Assembly: GCA_022496805.1 (NCBI GenBank)
Contig: CM040097.1
Location: 21,628,072-21,692,071 of the forward strand
Direction of reading: 5' to 3'
Source: Pohlia nutans
Taxonomy: Eukaryota > Streptophyta > Bryopsida > Bryales > Mniaceae
DNA: 64,000 nucleotides
The stretch's first letter is position 1, and every line of letters begins with the position of its first letter. This document shows, piece by piece, positions 10,691 through 22,456 of the stretch. The position numbers and the translations under genes were made by a program. The notes beneath the pieces were generated by a model. It ran no database searches, had not been told where the DNA came from, and saw nothing but the letters and a program-made list of their open reading frames with translations.

Positions 10691-11411
10691 TTGTTGCACG
10701 AAAGGAGTTCCTTTTAAAAGACATGTTTTGAATCAAGATAGGTTTTTAGTAGATTAATTCAATCTTTCTTGATAGTTGACTCATTCAACAAAGAACTCTA
10801 GGCTTATATAGTTATATCAAGGGAATCATGAGACAATTACCTTGGTACGTTATTATTCATCAATTAAGACTCTTTATTATTAATTTAAAGATTTGTACTA
10901 TCTACAAAAGACTATTAAATGTTACTAGGGGCTTAGGCATATCATAGCCTTTCATTCTTAAATTTGTTTTGAATTGTAAGAGCAACATATCAAATTTTGT
11001 CCTACTTCCTACTTAAGACTAATAATTGCAGCTATTTCATAAGAAATAAGTATTGTATATATTTGGAAAAAGTAAAAATGGAGTACTTTTTCAACTCAAA
11101 AATGCTACTAGAACACCAATTCAATTGCGAAAATTAAATAATCCTTGTCCAAAATCACAAAGAAAAGAAACCCGTATTTGTAAACGAACTTAACATAGAA
11201 ATAAAATTGACTACTGTAGTCTAATGATATGCTTGGCGTAAAAAAATTATTTTCACAATTATCAAAAAAAAAAATCTTTCAAAAAATAATTGTATAGAAG
11301 AAAAAGAAATATAGGAAAATATTCAGAATTTTTTTTAACATTTATCAAATTGCATTTTTGCAAAAAATATTTATTTCAACAGATGAGTGTCAAATCTACA
11401 ACTGTGTTACC
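10691..11411. other. Intergenic, nothing recognised
   Basis: AT-rich DNA without gene-like frames, inverted-repeat ends or tandem arrays. Confidence 0.5.
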
Positions 11412-11414
11412 TTA

Positions 11415-11847
11415 GGGGTGGTTTACACTACACACCAAGAGTTGTGACCAAGGAAAATGGATTAATTCCATGGTCACACTTCATGATCACACTTCCATGG
11501 TCACACTTCAGGAAAAATGTAATTTTTGAAGCCCTTGGGCCTCTCACTAAGTGTAAACCAAACATGGACCGGGACTTAAAAAATAATAAAACGGCATTTC
11601 AGGCCCATGGTCTCCTCGTTCGGCAATGAGAGAACCCTTTTTGCCTCTCTTACCGCAAAATCCGGGGGACCCTTCAACATTATCCACTAGGCCTATTTCT
11701 AGGCATTTTTAGGACCTCAACTCCTTTGGTCACTTTTCTTTTTCCTTGTAGTGTAAACCCAAGTCATCCCGGGATGAGTTGATGGAGCCAATCACAGATT
11801 TTAAAGCTGCATGGGACGAGTTCTTGGTCCGTAGTGTAAACTGCCCC
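11415..11847. mobile_element. Tourist/PIF-Harbinger-like MITE
   Basis: The left end GGGGTGGTTTACACTAC pairs with the right end, GTAGTGTAAACTGCCCC read on the plus strand, giving TIRs of about 25 bp. A TTA duplication flanks both sides (11412-11414 and 11848-11850). GGGG-G-TTT ends with a TTA target duplication are characteristic of Tourist elements mobilised by PIF/Harbinger transposases. It is 433 bp; the 80-codon frame inside is not credible. Confidence 0.8.
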
Positions 11848-11952
11848 TTAGACAACTAGGGGTGAAGTTGAAAAAAAGACTAGTATATATTCATGTAAAA
11901 AATGTCAACATCAGTTGTACAATGTAGTGTTGATGTAGAAATTCCTCATTAC

Positions 11953-12500
11953 CCCCTAAAAGCCCGAGGGGTATTGGACATAACATAGATGTGTTATAAT
12001 ATGTGCCTTCCATATGTTTGATGAAGTTTGGTTCAATAGACAAAACATAAGGCATCGTCTCTACAAATTATCCGTACGGTCAAACTTCCAAAAATAACTT
12101 TAGTTCTTTTTTTTTAATGAATTTAAAAGCATTAACATTTGAAAATTTGTATAAATTATAATTTTTACTTTTAGATTTTCAAATTTAGCATGATTGATTA
12201 TTTAAAGTTGGTTTATCTATTGTAAACTTCAAAAAAGCAAAAGAAATGATGGAGGGAACATCACTACTTTCCCCAAATAGAAAATTTTATAACACTAAGA
12301 CAATGTTGAGGTGATTCACTTTGAAAATTTCTCCTGAGTGGAGTTTAACTCAGATTGACATAATTCAAATTGCGTTGGAAAGTAGACTTGATGTAGTATT
12401 TTAAAATATATATATATTTTTTAAAAATACTTTTTTTTGTTCCGGGCAGCCCTTTAGATTCGGGCAGAGACCAAAAAATGGTCGTTCGGGCGTTTAGGGG
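11953..12500. mobile_element. TTAA-flanked MITE (family with 49875-50413)
   Basis: It starts CCCCTAAAAGCCCG after TTAC, and ends with TTAGGGG before TTAA (12501-12504). It is nearly identical along its length to 49875-50413. A subterminal hairpin GACC-N7-GGTC lies just inside the right end. 548 bp, noncoding. Confidence 0.75.
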
Positions 12501-12928
12501 TTAATAGTAGTAAAAGATTGTCTCTAAGGTCCAGGCTCTTGAAAGACAATAAAAAAGTAACTTGAGTTTTCGTGTGCAATATTGTTGTATATGAATTAAG
12601 CCTAATTCCAAGTACTAAATGGCGTCTCATACCCATGGCTATGGTTCTAGTGACCTAATCAGTCTTCCTGTGTTCATTTGCATGGTTTCAATGGTTTTCC
12701 GCAAAGGCCAGGGTTGCCAGGTTGGAAGACTTTGGCAAGCAGATTGCTCACAAGTGCCGGAATTGGACCTGCACCACCACCATCAATGCATGCATGCATT
12801 CATTCCACAGGGAACCTTGACCGATTCACTGCCAAGTAAATGGTACAAAAATGGTGGTGAATTCGTGGTGAACACTTGCTAAATTGACCCTGTGATTCAT
12901 CCTCTTTCTCAGCATGTCCAGACTACAC

Positions 12929-13072
12929 ATGGTCAGGGTTTTTAAAGATTTTGAGGACATTAGAGTCACTATGTTGATGGTCAGGGTTTTTAAAGATTTT
13001 GAGGACATTAGAGTCACTATGTTGATGGTCAGGGTTTTTAAAGATTTTGAGGACATTAGAGTCACTATGTTG
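12929..13072 (+). repeat. Minisatellite, three exact 48-bp units
   Basis: Three head-to-tail copies begin 'atggtcagggtttttaaaga' at 12929, 12977 and 13025. As 48 is divisible by three, the array is open in several frames (16-residue peptide repeats), which is incidental. Copies look identical, so expansion is recent. Confidence 0.95.
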
Positions 13073-13259
13073 ATGTCTTATATTGCTAATAGGTTGGTCC
13101 CTGGAGGAGTTCAACACAACAGTTCTAGAGGTAGAACCGTCAAGGCATATGCGCGCATACGATCTCTATTATATAATACATGCGGACAAATAATAGTGGG
13201 TGTCAATTCTTCAATTCTTTAACAAAGTATCAAAACAATATTTTTCAAAGAATATTCTA

Positions 13260-14359
13260 AGAATATATTGACAGGGGCTGGGAGAAGAGTGTGTGAACCT
13301 GAAAGCATGTTGCCGCTGAAGTCAGTGCTGAGCTCATCCTCCACAAACGGATCGTAGTTGGTAGGGATGGATCTCGTGAATTTGTTGTTGCCGATGTCGA
13401 ATTCCGATAGCGATGGCAAGTCGCCGAGGGAACGAATCCTTGTTCACCATTCCACACAGTTTTCGTTCAGTAACTCAAATAGAACACACTTCTCATTAAA
13501 ATGAGAGAATTCTCTAATAATGAGAGTTCAGAGAGTCAACGCCTATCTCAAATTAGACTGCAAACGGGAGTGCTTTTAGACAAAATAAATAGAGCATGGA
13601 CATACAGAGTAACGGAGAGATACGAAATAGGACGAAAATGATTACAAACTTCATTCGACGAGAGCAATGTAGGCGGTCCTCAATTAATCCTTAGTCGTTG
13701 ATTGAAATGAAATGATTAAGAGCTATGAATCTACACGTACAGGGATATCGGTTGCCGTCGAGAATCGAGTGAGTCAACGATTTGGACAAGGCCGGGATGG
13801 GGCCGAGGCACTGCGTGCCGATGAGGTGAAGCGAGACGAGCGCGGGCAGTGATGCCAGCTCCTTCGGAATCGGGTACGCAAAACCAAACGCCACATTCCG
13901 AAACTCCAGCTATTTCAGCGCCTTCAAGTTGCCCAGCGATGCCCCTGCAGCTCCATTCAGGCCCGCCTTCACCTTCAGCACTTCGCCATTGCCATTCGGA
14001 AATGCAAACGGGTCCGGAAGGTTGAGTGTGATCACTCGCCCCGCTCCATAACTCCATTGCACGTCACTCCCTGCAAACAATCAACAAAGCAAAAATCTTC
14101 CAATCTAGCTTAAATCAGCACCATGTCTATATAATCACTACATATTCACAGAAACCTTTAGTTAATGTACTGGTCTCAATTGATTACTTACCGGCCATGT
14201 GCAGCAGTTGGTGGTAGTCTTCCATGGATCCAGAAACTTGCCGTTGTCAATGAGCTGGCCTTTGAATGTGAGAAGCGCTTGTTTGTCGCCGGCATTGCAA
14301 ACTGCAGCTGCGGAGATTCCTCTGCAAAGAGTAGAGACGCACAGCGCCGCCACGAGCAT
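13260..14359 (-). pseudogene. Broken secreted leucine-rich-repeat protein gene
   Basis: Exon 1 (14192-14359) encodes a signal peptide (MLVAALCVSTLC...AAA) and an LRR N-terminal cap with the usual paired cysteines (NCCTWP), ending at a good GTAAGT donor. Exon 2 (from 14070) starts GVTCNG, the expected LRRNT continuation, but must shift frame to reach GRVITLNLP, and is then hit by an in-frame TAG at 13910-13912 in LKALK-stop-LEFRN. It continues through an LRR-like stretch to about 13738. A later piece (about 13440-13260) encodes LPSLSEFDIGNNKFTRSIP. Intervening LRRs are missing. The family resembles plant extracellular LRR proteins. One frameshift and one stop argue for a pseudogene. Confidence 0.65.
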
Positions 14360-14429
14360 ATATCGTCCATGAACCTGCCATCGATCAACTGTTACTGTTG
14401 ACAATTGTACAGTGGAGCACACTATAACA

Positions 14430-15220
14430 AGGTGGCTCTGCCTAGTGTATAGTGAGAATTAATTGAGTCTAAAGGAGGACGAATGGTGTTACTTTTGTAG
14501 CTTGGACGCGGCGAGTGATCGGTGTTGATGTGCGCATTTGTCAACCCGGTTGCAAGTTGTCTTAGAGCATCTCCACCCATGCTCGCTAAAGGTGACTCGC
14601 TATAATTATTCATCTCTATTTGAAGAGCCCTTGAAATCACACTCCCCCACCCTTAAACGCCCCTCAAGCACCAGAAGTGCACGTCAAATAGTCAATGCAC
14701 CAATCACAAGTAGAATGTCAGATTCAGTCAACTAAACTTAGATTTGGAGGGCCATTTCTTAACACGCCAAAGTTGAGGGCCAAGAGGCATTTTTGAAGGG
14801 CCGTTAGCATTTTTCATCCACTTATTGCGTGTGTCAGACCCTTGGCGAGTATCGGTGGAGATGCTCTTACAGTATTTGTTAGAACGGCAACCGTTGACTT
14901 TAGAGGCAGAACTCTTAAATGTCTTGGATCTTATCCTTGCAGTCTGTATTTGTCACCGACAGTCATGCACATAGCTTGTGTCTGACTGGAATATCACGAT
15001 TGTCAACTCAGCCATTGAAGGTGATTAACCAGTCAACCATCCCGGAACACAAGGGTTAATCCTTGTCTGGATGTGAGACAAGGATCTCATGTTGAGGTCT
15101 CATACATTGAAAACAACGAGGAAGGAGTAAACTTAGGTGTAATGCAGCACTTGGAAGTATTATAGATTTGTGGGAGGAAGAAGGATTTAGGATTGGCTCA
15201 AAAATGAGCGTGAATAAAGT
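14430..15220. other. Upstream region of the broken LRR gene; nothing else recognised
   Basis: No gene-like frame. Two short stretches around 14565-14580 and 14850-14872 ('agagcatctccacccatgct' and its near complement 'ggtggagatgctct') form an inverted pair about 300 bp apart, possibly the ends of a MITE; target duplications were not resolved. Confidence 0.35.
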
Positions 15221-15222
15221 AT

Positions 15223-15326
15223 AGCGTTTTGCATCAGCATGAGTGCATAATAGGGAATTAGTGCCCAAGGGCGTTAGCCCGCGGGCACTAATTCCCTATT
15301 ATGCACGCATGCTGATGTGAAACGCT
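15223..15326. repeat. 104-bp hairpin with 44-bp arms
   Basis: The left arm runs from AGCG at 15223 to GTGCCC at about 15266 and the right arm from GGGCAC at 15283 to AACGCT at 15326, separated by a short GC-rich loop. Pairing is near-perfect. It lies directly beside the 15334-15579 element, so both may be parts of one composite insertion. Confidence 0.8.
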
Positions 15327-15333
15327 GCGTTAA

Positions 15334-15579
15334 GCACTTCCCATAATTTTTCTTTCCACGTATTTATTTCCCGTACGCCTAGAAGGTAAAAGATACACTT
15401 GAATTTTAAAAGATATTTAAGTTTGGAAAGAAAAATATACCCGGAAAGATATCTTTATCTGTGTAACAATGCATTGCACTGTTATAAAATGTAACAGTGC
15501 AATGCACTGTTACATTTTTAGAAGGGTTGTAACGGGTTATTACTGCCCTATTTTACTAAAGGAAAATTATGGGAAGTGC
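15334..15579. mobile_element. TTAA-flanked inverted-repeat element with GCACTTCCCATAATTTT ends
   Basis: The left end GCACTTCCCATAATTTT is matched by AAAATTATGGGAAGTGC at the right end, with TTAA on both sides (15330-15333 and 15580-15583). Inside (about 15462-15512) is a second palindrome built from 'tgtaacagtgcaatgcactg'. Its ends differ from the CCCCTAA family, so it is a separate family using the same target, or TTAA is part of its TIR. Confidence 0.6.
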
Positions 15580-15589
15580 TTAACGTTCT

Positions 15590-16500
15590 ACCAAGTCATC
15601 TGGTTTTTGAAAGTGGATGTTATATTGAATATATATCTCCTGCCTTTTAGAGGTGGATTCTATGACATGAAACAGTTTAGGTTATTACTAGTAAAGCTTG
15701 TGAAAACTGGCATGAAGAAGAACTTGAATTTTTTCACACGTTGCAAGTGTGTTGAACTTTTGCACTAGTAGGAAATGTGTCGTTTTTCACTGACTATAAA
15801 TGAAAAAGGAATGAAACTGCGCCAAGCACATGGGTTGTGTCAGTGCTGGTGAGTGGTTTTGGTTACAAGAAGACAAAATTATAAACATAATATTCAACCA
15901 CTATTCATTGTTTCCACGAAGTGGGGAATGGAAAACGACAGGTCTGCTACTAGTGTCGGCAGTTGAGGTGAGAGAGATCACGGCAGTTGTTGTGAACAAA
16001 ACTCCTTTCAAAAGTCGTCGGCAGCATTTCAAGATCAAAAGTTTCGATCCCAGATAAGGAAGAGAATACGCATAACAGAAAAATAGGGTTTTTAGCAAGG
16101 TTTTCTTTTCTTCTGGTTTTTAATAGCTAGTTTGCTACAGAAATCCATTGGGAGAATCACCATATGGGAATATAATGCAAAAAATATCGCCTCATGTAGC
16201 CACCAAGGCAATGAATTGCACCGGTTGTAAGTAAGGTTGGGACTTCGTGAGCGACACGTAGTGGATGAAAAGACCAAGTTATTGGATGAAAAAGACAAGA
16301 TGTATGAAGGGTTTTGCGAAAGGTCAATATATTGAATGAAAAAGATAGGATGTATGAAAAAACAGAGATCCCTCGTCATGTTTTTCTAATAAAAATAGAA
16401 AAAAATAAGGGACAAAAAGCCACCTCATTTACTTGCATGTGAGCTTTGTAGCCTAAAGTTGAATGACCCAAAGACCAAAAAAGAACCCTGGCTTTTAGTA
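15590..16500. other. Intergenic, nothing recognised
   Basis: Open frames here (for example 15469-15768 on the plus strand and 16092-16379 on the minus strand) lack domains and look random. No further repeat was identified. Confidence 0.4.
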
Positions 16501-16520
16501 TGGAGAATGTTAATCCTTAA

Positions 16521-17090
16521 CCCCTAAGTGCCTGAGCGTCCATTTTTTGGATGATGTACAGGTTTCATCCATAATTTCTCATTTGTCATGCACTTTTTGC
16601 AATGTGGAATTTTTACTGAAGATTCTATGGGAAGTTAGCTTCATGCATATGTGATCCTATTAGAAAGAGGATGATTTGTGAAAATTTTATGCCTCATTTC
16701 ATGTTGTAGTAATTCACCCAAAATTTTGAAGATTTCAGTGTAAAAGTGCTCTAAAAAAAGTCAACTCATAAAATTAAACAACCAAAAAATCTCCGAAAAT
16801 CACTACACTTAGAGTATTACATTTCAACCAATCACAAAAAATTTCATCCGTAGATTGTCAATATCTTATTTGTAATTTAATTACAAAATAATTTTGAATT
16901 TCACGTTTCAAATTTTATACAAAATTATTGGTAATAGCAATCATAGATCTAACCGTATGGATAGAATCTAAAATTCATAATGTACAACTTTTATTCATAT
17001 ATCAAGTTCAAAATATCCCTCTAGGTTGCATTTTATAATGCATCAATGCAAAACTGATGAATTTGGAGAGGGCTCTAGGCATTTGACTTT
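16521..17090 (+). mobile_element. TTAA MITE, second copy of the 531-1098 family
   Basis: TTAA at 16517-16520 is followed by CCCCTAAGTG. The interior matches 531-1098 almost base for base. The right terminus is damaged ('ggcatttgactttt' in place of the expected TTAGGGG), so it is probably immobile. Confidence 0.75.
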
Positions 17091-17773
17091 TAAGAATTGA
17101 GGTTGCACTTATGAGATTTTTCGTTTCATAGATAAACGAACATGTCATAGAATGGTAACTTATTTCAACGTTTTTTGTCTCTAAACTAAATTTACTGAAA
17201 GTGAACTGAAAATTTCTTTAAGATCTATGACTAATATATAGGTTCACCTATAAAAGACAACAATGAGAACAATTCTCAAACATAAAGATGTCATTGTTGG
17301 TTGGTAAGCATTGTGTTTGCTTTTGGATCCATAAAATGCAGCTTCTAGGAAGTTTACAAATTAGTTATAGGGTAATTATCAATTAGTTGTTGATACCTCT
17401 ACATTAGCTCTACTTTAAGATTAATTTGGTTTAAAGCACCTCTAGCATACTAGGCAGGCAACTCTAGATTTGAGCAAGGTGAATAGTTTGACCAGTAGTC
17501 TACAGTTTCTATGTGGATGGATTTATCCATGGATTGTATTGATAAGTTCAAAGCCCCGCGGTTTACGATTACGTGGCGCAAAGAGGCATTGTCTTTACGT
17601 CTACTTGCAGCCGTAGTAAAAATTGTTTCCGCAATTTCTTTCTAACAACAACAGATAGAATCAATCAAAACTGACAATACATGACAATGAAAGGACAAGA
17701 AGACAAATGACGCACGCGCAAGGTAGGACGTTGCCCACTTGTCCTAGTAGTTGAAACTAAGTGCAATTTGCAA

Positions 17774-17918
17774 TTATGTTGAAGTAGACTTTTCCTTGCA
17801 AAAGACACGCGTTTGACAAGTTATATTAGGGTAGATTTTTCCATGCGAAAGGACACGTGTTTGACATATTATGTTGGAGGTAGACTTTTCGTTGCTAAAG
17901 GACACGTGATTGGCAAAA
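17774..17918 (+). repeat. Three imperfect tandem units of about 48 bp
   Basis: Units share 'gtagacttttc.ttgc.aaggacacgtg.ttgacaa' and begin near 17774, 17821 and 17869. Units 2 and 3 contain CACGTG or a close variant (G-box-like). No gene nearby explains a promoter role. Confidence 0.75.
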
Positions 17919-18305
17919 TACAAATGCCTGTATATGTAGAAGTTGCTCTTATAGTGGCTAGATGAAAATACAACTTGGATGATGATAAAATCTCTTTATT
18001 AGAGGCTTACTATTCCATAAGGAAAACAAGGGGAGTGATAATGAATTTACGTAATAAATTTTGTAGCCCCTTCTCACTTTAGAGCATAGTCTAAAAATTT
18101 GACCTTCCAAGGTGACTTTTGGAACACAAACCATGGCCCTTGAGAGTTTCACTCTATGGCCTCTTAATCCAACAGTGTAATGAGTGCATGAGGAACGATA
18201 CGTTTAAAGAAGAAGCACTATAGAAGGGACTAATCCATGAGAGTTCAAATTTTTTATGTCTGTGGCGGAGAAGCGTGAGTTTTTTCAACTACATAAGAAC
18301 CCGAA

Positions 18306-18574
18306 GAAGTCATTGTCAAGAATTTAAATAACTATGAGAGAACAAATATAGGGTGTTTTTTATTCATTTGAGATAAAAATTATAAATTTATAGAAGTAAT
18401 ATAGGGTGTTATAAAACCAATTTGGAAATATTTTAGGAATATTTCTAGAATATATATGAAATATACCCTAAATATACTATAAATAGTAGACTATTCCAAT
18501 TATTCATAGCCCCCATTAAATACCCTTTGTACGCTCATATGTACCCAAGATTTACACTAAGTGACTTCCCCGAG
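18306..18574 (+). repeat. Left arm of a 3.7-kb inverted duplication
   Basis: This arm is the reverse complement of 21686-21976, sharing for example 'actataaatagtagactatt' and its complement. The 3.1 kb between the arms holds repeat R3 and two smaller TIR elements, so the arms are probably the ends of a large non-autonomous element filled by later insertions, or one element inserted twice in opposite directions. Confidence 0.7.
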
Positions 18575-19117
18575 CATAAGAAGATTAGACTCACCTGGAT
18601 TTCAATTCATGGGAGAAAGCATGGTAAACTGGACCATTGAATTACATCATGAAGATTCAACAATACAAGGTTAAAAAATGCATATTAAATTTAAATTATT
18701 TTACAAGAATGTAGTAGATATGTTGTTCTAAAAAGTCAAACAAAAAATATTGAAAAATAAATCTTTAATGAATTTATATATGTTTATACAACTTGATTTT
18801 TTTGAAAAAGAAGGCAATCTACAATCACATAAGTTTGAATACAATAGAGTACAAGAGCATTAAATCGTTTTTTTTCAATTTTTTTTGTCTACCCTCAACA
18901 TCATTACAAACTTCAAAAATATTAAAATAATAATTAAGTTAAAATACTTCAGGTCATGAAATTTACGTTTAAAACAACTTTTATACAAATTTTTCAAGCA
19001 ATACGTTTAGTAAATTCTTTAATAGATTTTCATTTGAAACTTTGGATTTAAGTATATATAACAACAATAGAGGGCGCCATGAAAAAAATTAAAATAAAAA
19101 GACAAACTTGTGGATAA

Positions 19118-19395
19118 GTTGGCAATTGACTTTTATGACCATAAGACATCATTGTGAAAGATGTTTGTGAGTGCCCTCTAAAGTCCTTCGGGGATCTCCA
19201 AATGTCAAAAGAATAATCCATTCACAAAATTGAGTACTGTCTTGTACTAAACATTTACTCTCTTCTATTGATCTATCAAGAATACTATACTTTTCATTCT
19301 ATTTAGTGTAGAATATACTATTTTGTAGGCCTATCACAATTACATGAAAAAAATCATGAATTAGTATATCTATTGATGAACACCATACTTTGAGA
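19118..19395 (+). repeat. Dispersed repeat R3, copy 2
   Basis: Matches 3515-3790 and 47610-47800 in the same orientation. It lies inside the inverted duplication 18306-21976. Confidence 0.6.
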
Positions 19396-19940
19396 ATTTT
19401 GGTTTTGGGAGAGGCAAAACAAGAACAAGAACAAACCAAATAGCATTTATTGTTTGTACATACAATATACAAAATTACGAGTGCATTGATAAATGCATTG
19501 AATGTCTTAGACTACAAATGAGTGAAACTGAGTTCACTTCCCTAGAAAATGTCTACCCTAGAGCCCCCGTGCAACCATTACCCCTCATCTAGGATTCATC
19601 CATAAATTTAGACATATAATGTGTCAATTTTTATACATCCCTTTTTAAGAAAATTAAATACACACTCTAAATAGTTGATTTTGCCCACATATTATATGCC
19701 CTTCTATATTTATTCTACATAAAATCTAATACATGGTTTAAACATGACCCTATATTAGTTATAATAGCATACATGTAATTCTATACACTCAATGTTACTC
19801 CTTTAATTTTATTTATTTATTTTTAAGTTCAACAAATATATAGTATCATATATCTTTGATCTCACGTGGATTCCAATATGCACAATAGATGACTTCCCTA
19901 GGATTCTTCATTTGGAATATATATAGACCTCAAATTCTTT

Positions 19941-20305
19941 AAGGCCGCTTCTCACTATCGCCTTCCAAGTCAAGAGGCCGTGGGATTGAGTGGCCAAACT
20001 TTGTTGAGAGTCCAAATAAATCTGCTGAAAATAGGCAATAAATATAGTTTTGAATTTTTATGAAAAAAAATCGACGGCCTCTCGACCATAGATAGGGTTT
20101 CTAATCCCGTTCGACCCAAACTTCCTTGGAGAGTCCGTCAACCTTGGTCAAAAAGTGTTGCTATGTAGGCATTTTGAAGGGTGACGGCCTTTGGACTTTG
20201 GCCTCTAGTGTGAAGGGTCGAGAGGCTGAATTCTTGGTTTCTTGCAATCTGATTGGTGGAAATCGACGGCCTCTCGACCTTCGGCCATAGTGTGAAGCAG
20301 CCTTT
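19941..20305. mobile_element. MITE-like element with AAGGCCGCTTCTCACTAT ends
   Basis: The left end (19941-19962) is complementary to the right end (20284-20305, ending 'gtgtgaagcagccttt'), about 22 bp with few mismatches. The interior repeats 'tcgacggcctctcgacc' twice (near 20069 and 20263). The target duplication is ambiguous. Confidence 0.5.
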
Positions 20306-20642
20306 AGACTATCAAACACTGTGCCATAGATTAAATTTTGATGTCTTTCGGCCGGTCTAAAATCCTTACCTGGAGAGATCACTTTCAAATTTTTATTAAA
20401 CCATGTGAAAAAAAATATAGGGTATTTTTAATTCAGTGGAGCAAAAATTTATACAAATTTTGGAAATACCACAGCCTGGATGAAATGGCCCATACGATAT
20501 TATATTTAAAGTAGGGTAAGTGAAAAGTATAGGTAGTATTTAATTTTTTATTAACAAAGTAGGGTCTGTAATATTTGGAGGAACGAAGAATTTATGTGAG
20601 GTCCAATGAAACTCTTAGGATTGGATAAGAAATTGCCTCAAT

Positions 20643-20668
20643 CGCCTAAACCCTAAACCCTAAATCTT
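20643..20668 (+). repeat. Interstitial plant-telomere-type motif
   Basis: CCTAAACCCTAAACCCTAAA is about three units of the plant telomere repeat (TTTAGGG on the other strand). Related short runs occur at 43207-43238, 51583-51599 and 59529-59552. Confidence 0.8.
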
Positions 20669-20949
20669 GCTATCTAGACTTTAAATTTTTTGTGCATGCA
20701 ATCCTCCATATTGAATTCTTAGTAATTAAGAGGACTCAGAGGTTCATGTTTAGAAAAAAGAAGAAGAAGGAAGTGGCAGTGAGTGCATAGAAAGAAATGG
20801 CATTTTTGTGCTTGAATTTCTGCCCCTTGCAAACAATACTGCTTGGTATTTGATTTTCTGTCAAACTCATGTTGTTTTTTTGATAGGTTGTGTTTTTAAA
20901 CACATTACTTGAATGTGACACTTGTCTACCTTTTTCATTTGTTCTAGAA

Positions 20950-21200
20950 GGTCATATTCGTTATATTGAGACTTTTCGCAGTCTCATTTTTATCTTCGAC
21001 TAAAAAATAAACCGCATTATCTCTTTACTAGTATTTTTTTTATAAATAGGTAACAACACCAAATTTCAGAATTTCAATATAGAATCACTATTTGAGCATT
21101 ATTATTTTTTGGTTTCAATTACTATTTTTAAAATTAATTTTTGAACAACTAGCATTTCGTCTAAAAATCTACGAAAAGTCTCAATATAACGAATATGGCC
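20950..21200. mobile_element. MITE-like element with 29-bp terminal inverted repeats
   Basis: GGTCATATTCGTTATATTGA at the left pairs with TCAATATAACGAATATGGCC at the right, and pairing continues inward for about nine more bases. It is 251 bp and noncoding. Flanks do not show a convincing target duplication. Confidence 0.65.
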
Positions 21201-21616
21201 TATTTGTGTTTTTTAAGGTAACCACATTTAATTACAACACTTTAGGCACAAAGCACCATTGTTATTATTTGAAAGTTTTGTTTATGTATTGTTGTTGTTT
21301 TGTTATGGATTAATGTCAATTTTTGCCAAAATTCCATGATTTTGATAAATGGTACAATTTATAATCAAAATAGGGTTTAAAAAATAAGTCTATGGTGGAA
21401 TTTATATTTACCTATAGGGTCTTGAAAAATACCTCAAAATACCATTTTATCTACTAATAGAGTGCACATTATTCAAGAAATTTAAATAAATAGCCCACCT
21501 TTAATTATTCCCCGATCGCACGTGGTTTACAAAAGTATACAATATGTGATTTCCCCGTGAAACCTTGCAACTTTTGTAAAATCTCACTTAGACTAAATAG
21601 ATGGTGTAAAGATTCA

Positions 21617-22255
21617 TTAAATCATTGTTGGTGTTGAATATAGCAAAAGAATATATCTAAACGTTTATCGACTACCACTAGTTATCTCGGAGAAGTCACT
21701 TAGTGTAAATTTTGGGTACATATGAGCATACAAATTTAATGGGGGGCTATGAAATAATTGGAATAGTCTACTATTTATAGTATATTTAGGGTATTTTCCA
21801 TATATATTCTAGGAATATTCCTAAAATATTCCCAAATTGGTTTTATAACATCCTAGATTACTTCTATAAATTTATAATTTTTATCTCAAATGAATAAAAG
21901 ACACCCTATATTTGTTCTCTCATTAGGCTTGAGGTGTACCTCAAACCTAGTTATCTAAATTCTTGACAATGACTTCCCCGGGCTAGTTATTGATTATCTA
22001 ATCTTTCACTAGTATGTGACACTAAAGAGACAGATATTGTTGCTAACGTTTGAGAAAAAGATACTAAGTTATGAAGACGTAGTGGCCTGTCCTTTAACAA
22101 TTGTAACGTAGTAAGGTTGAGTGATGCTCACACGCCATCGGGCACGCCATATACAAAAAGAATTTAGGGGCTATTTCTTTCCTTGTCATCTCATTATGAT
22201 GGTGAAATATACGTTGCCTACTTATGAGTTAGGCCATGTAGGCCTTAAGTAAAGG
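21617..22255 (+). repeat. Dispersed repeat R9, copy 2
   Basis: Matches the two parts of copy 1 (8544-8585 and 9403-9690). It keeps TTAA at 21617-21620 with no MITE and runs straight through the 8586 insertion point, so it documents two empty sites. The right arm of the inverted duplication (21686-21976) interrupts its alignment. Confidence 0.65.
21686..21976 (-). repeat. Right arm of the 3.7-kb inverted duplication, with a palindromic insertion
   Basis: Reverse complement of 18306-18574. It differs by a precise insertion at 21924-21949 of a near-palindrome whose halves are TAGG-TTGAGGT and ACCTCAA-CCTA around a GT centre. The left arm lacks these bases, so this looks like a transposon footprint or a tiny palindromic insert. 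Confidence 0.65.
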
Positions 22256-22456
22256 TAGTCTTAATTAAACGTCACTATCTAGTTGGGACCTAGACGTCAC
22301 TCGCCTACACTTGTAGATAATCATTGTTTGAGAAACACAATGTTGGGAGAGTAGCACAGAGTCCATCTTGTACTAGCTACATCTAGAAACCCAACAAGCT
22401 ACTAGCTACATGTAGAAACCCTATTTCTTCTTAGCTCTTAGCTCCTCTAAAATGGC

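Noticed and set aside
12929..13072. CRISPR-like array
   Set aside because: Three abutting identical units with no spacers in a plant genome; it is a minisatellite.
12914..13222. 102-codon frame with 16-residue repeats
   Set aside because: It is produced by a 48-bp minisatellite whose length keeps the frame; no start context, domain or splice signals.
14565..14872. MITE between two 'agcatctcca' inverted copies
   Set aside because: Only about 15-20 bp pair and no target duplication was found; recorded as a note in the intergenic entry.
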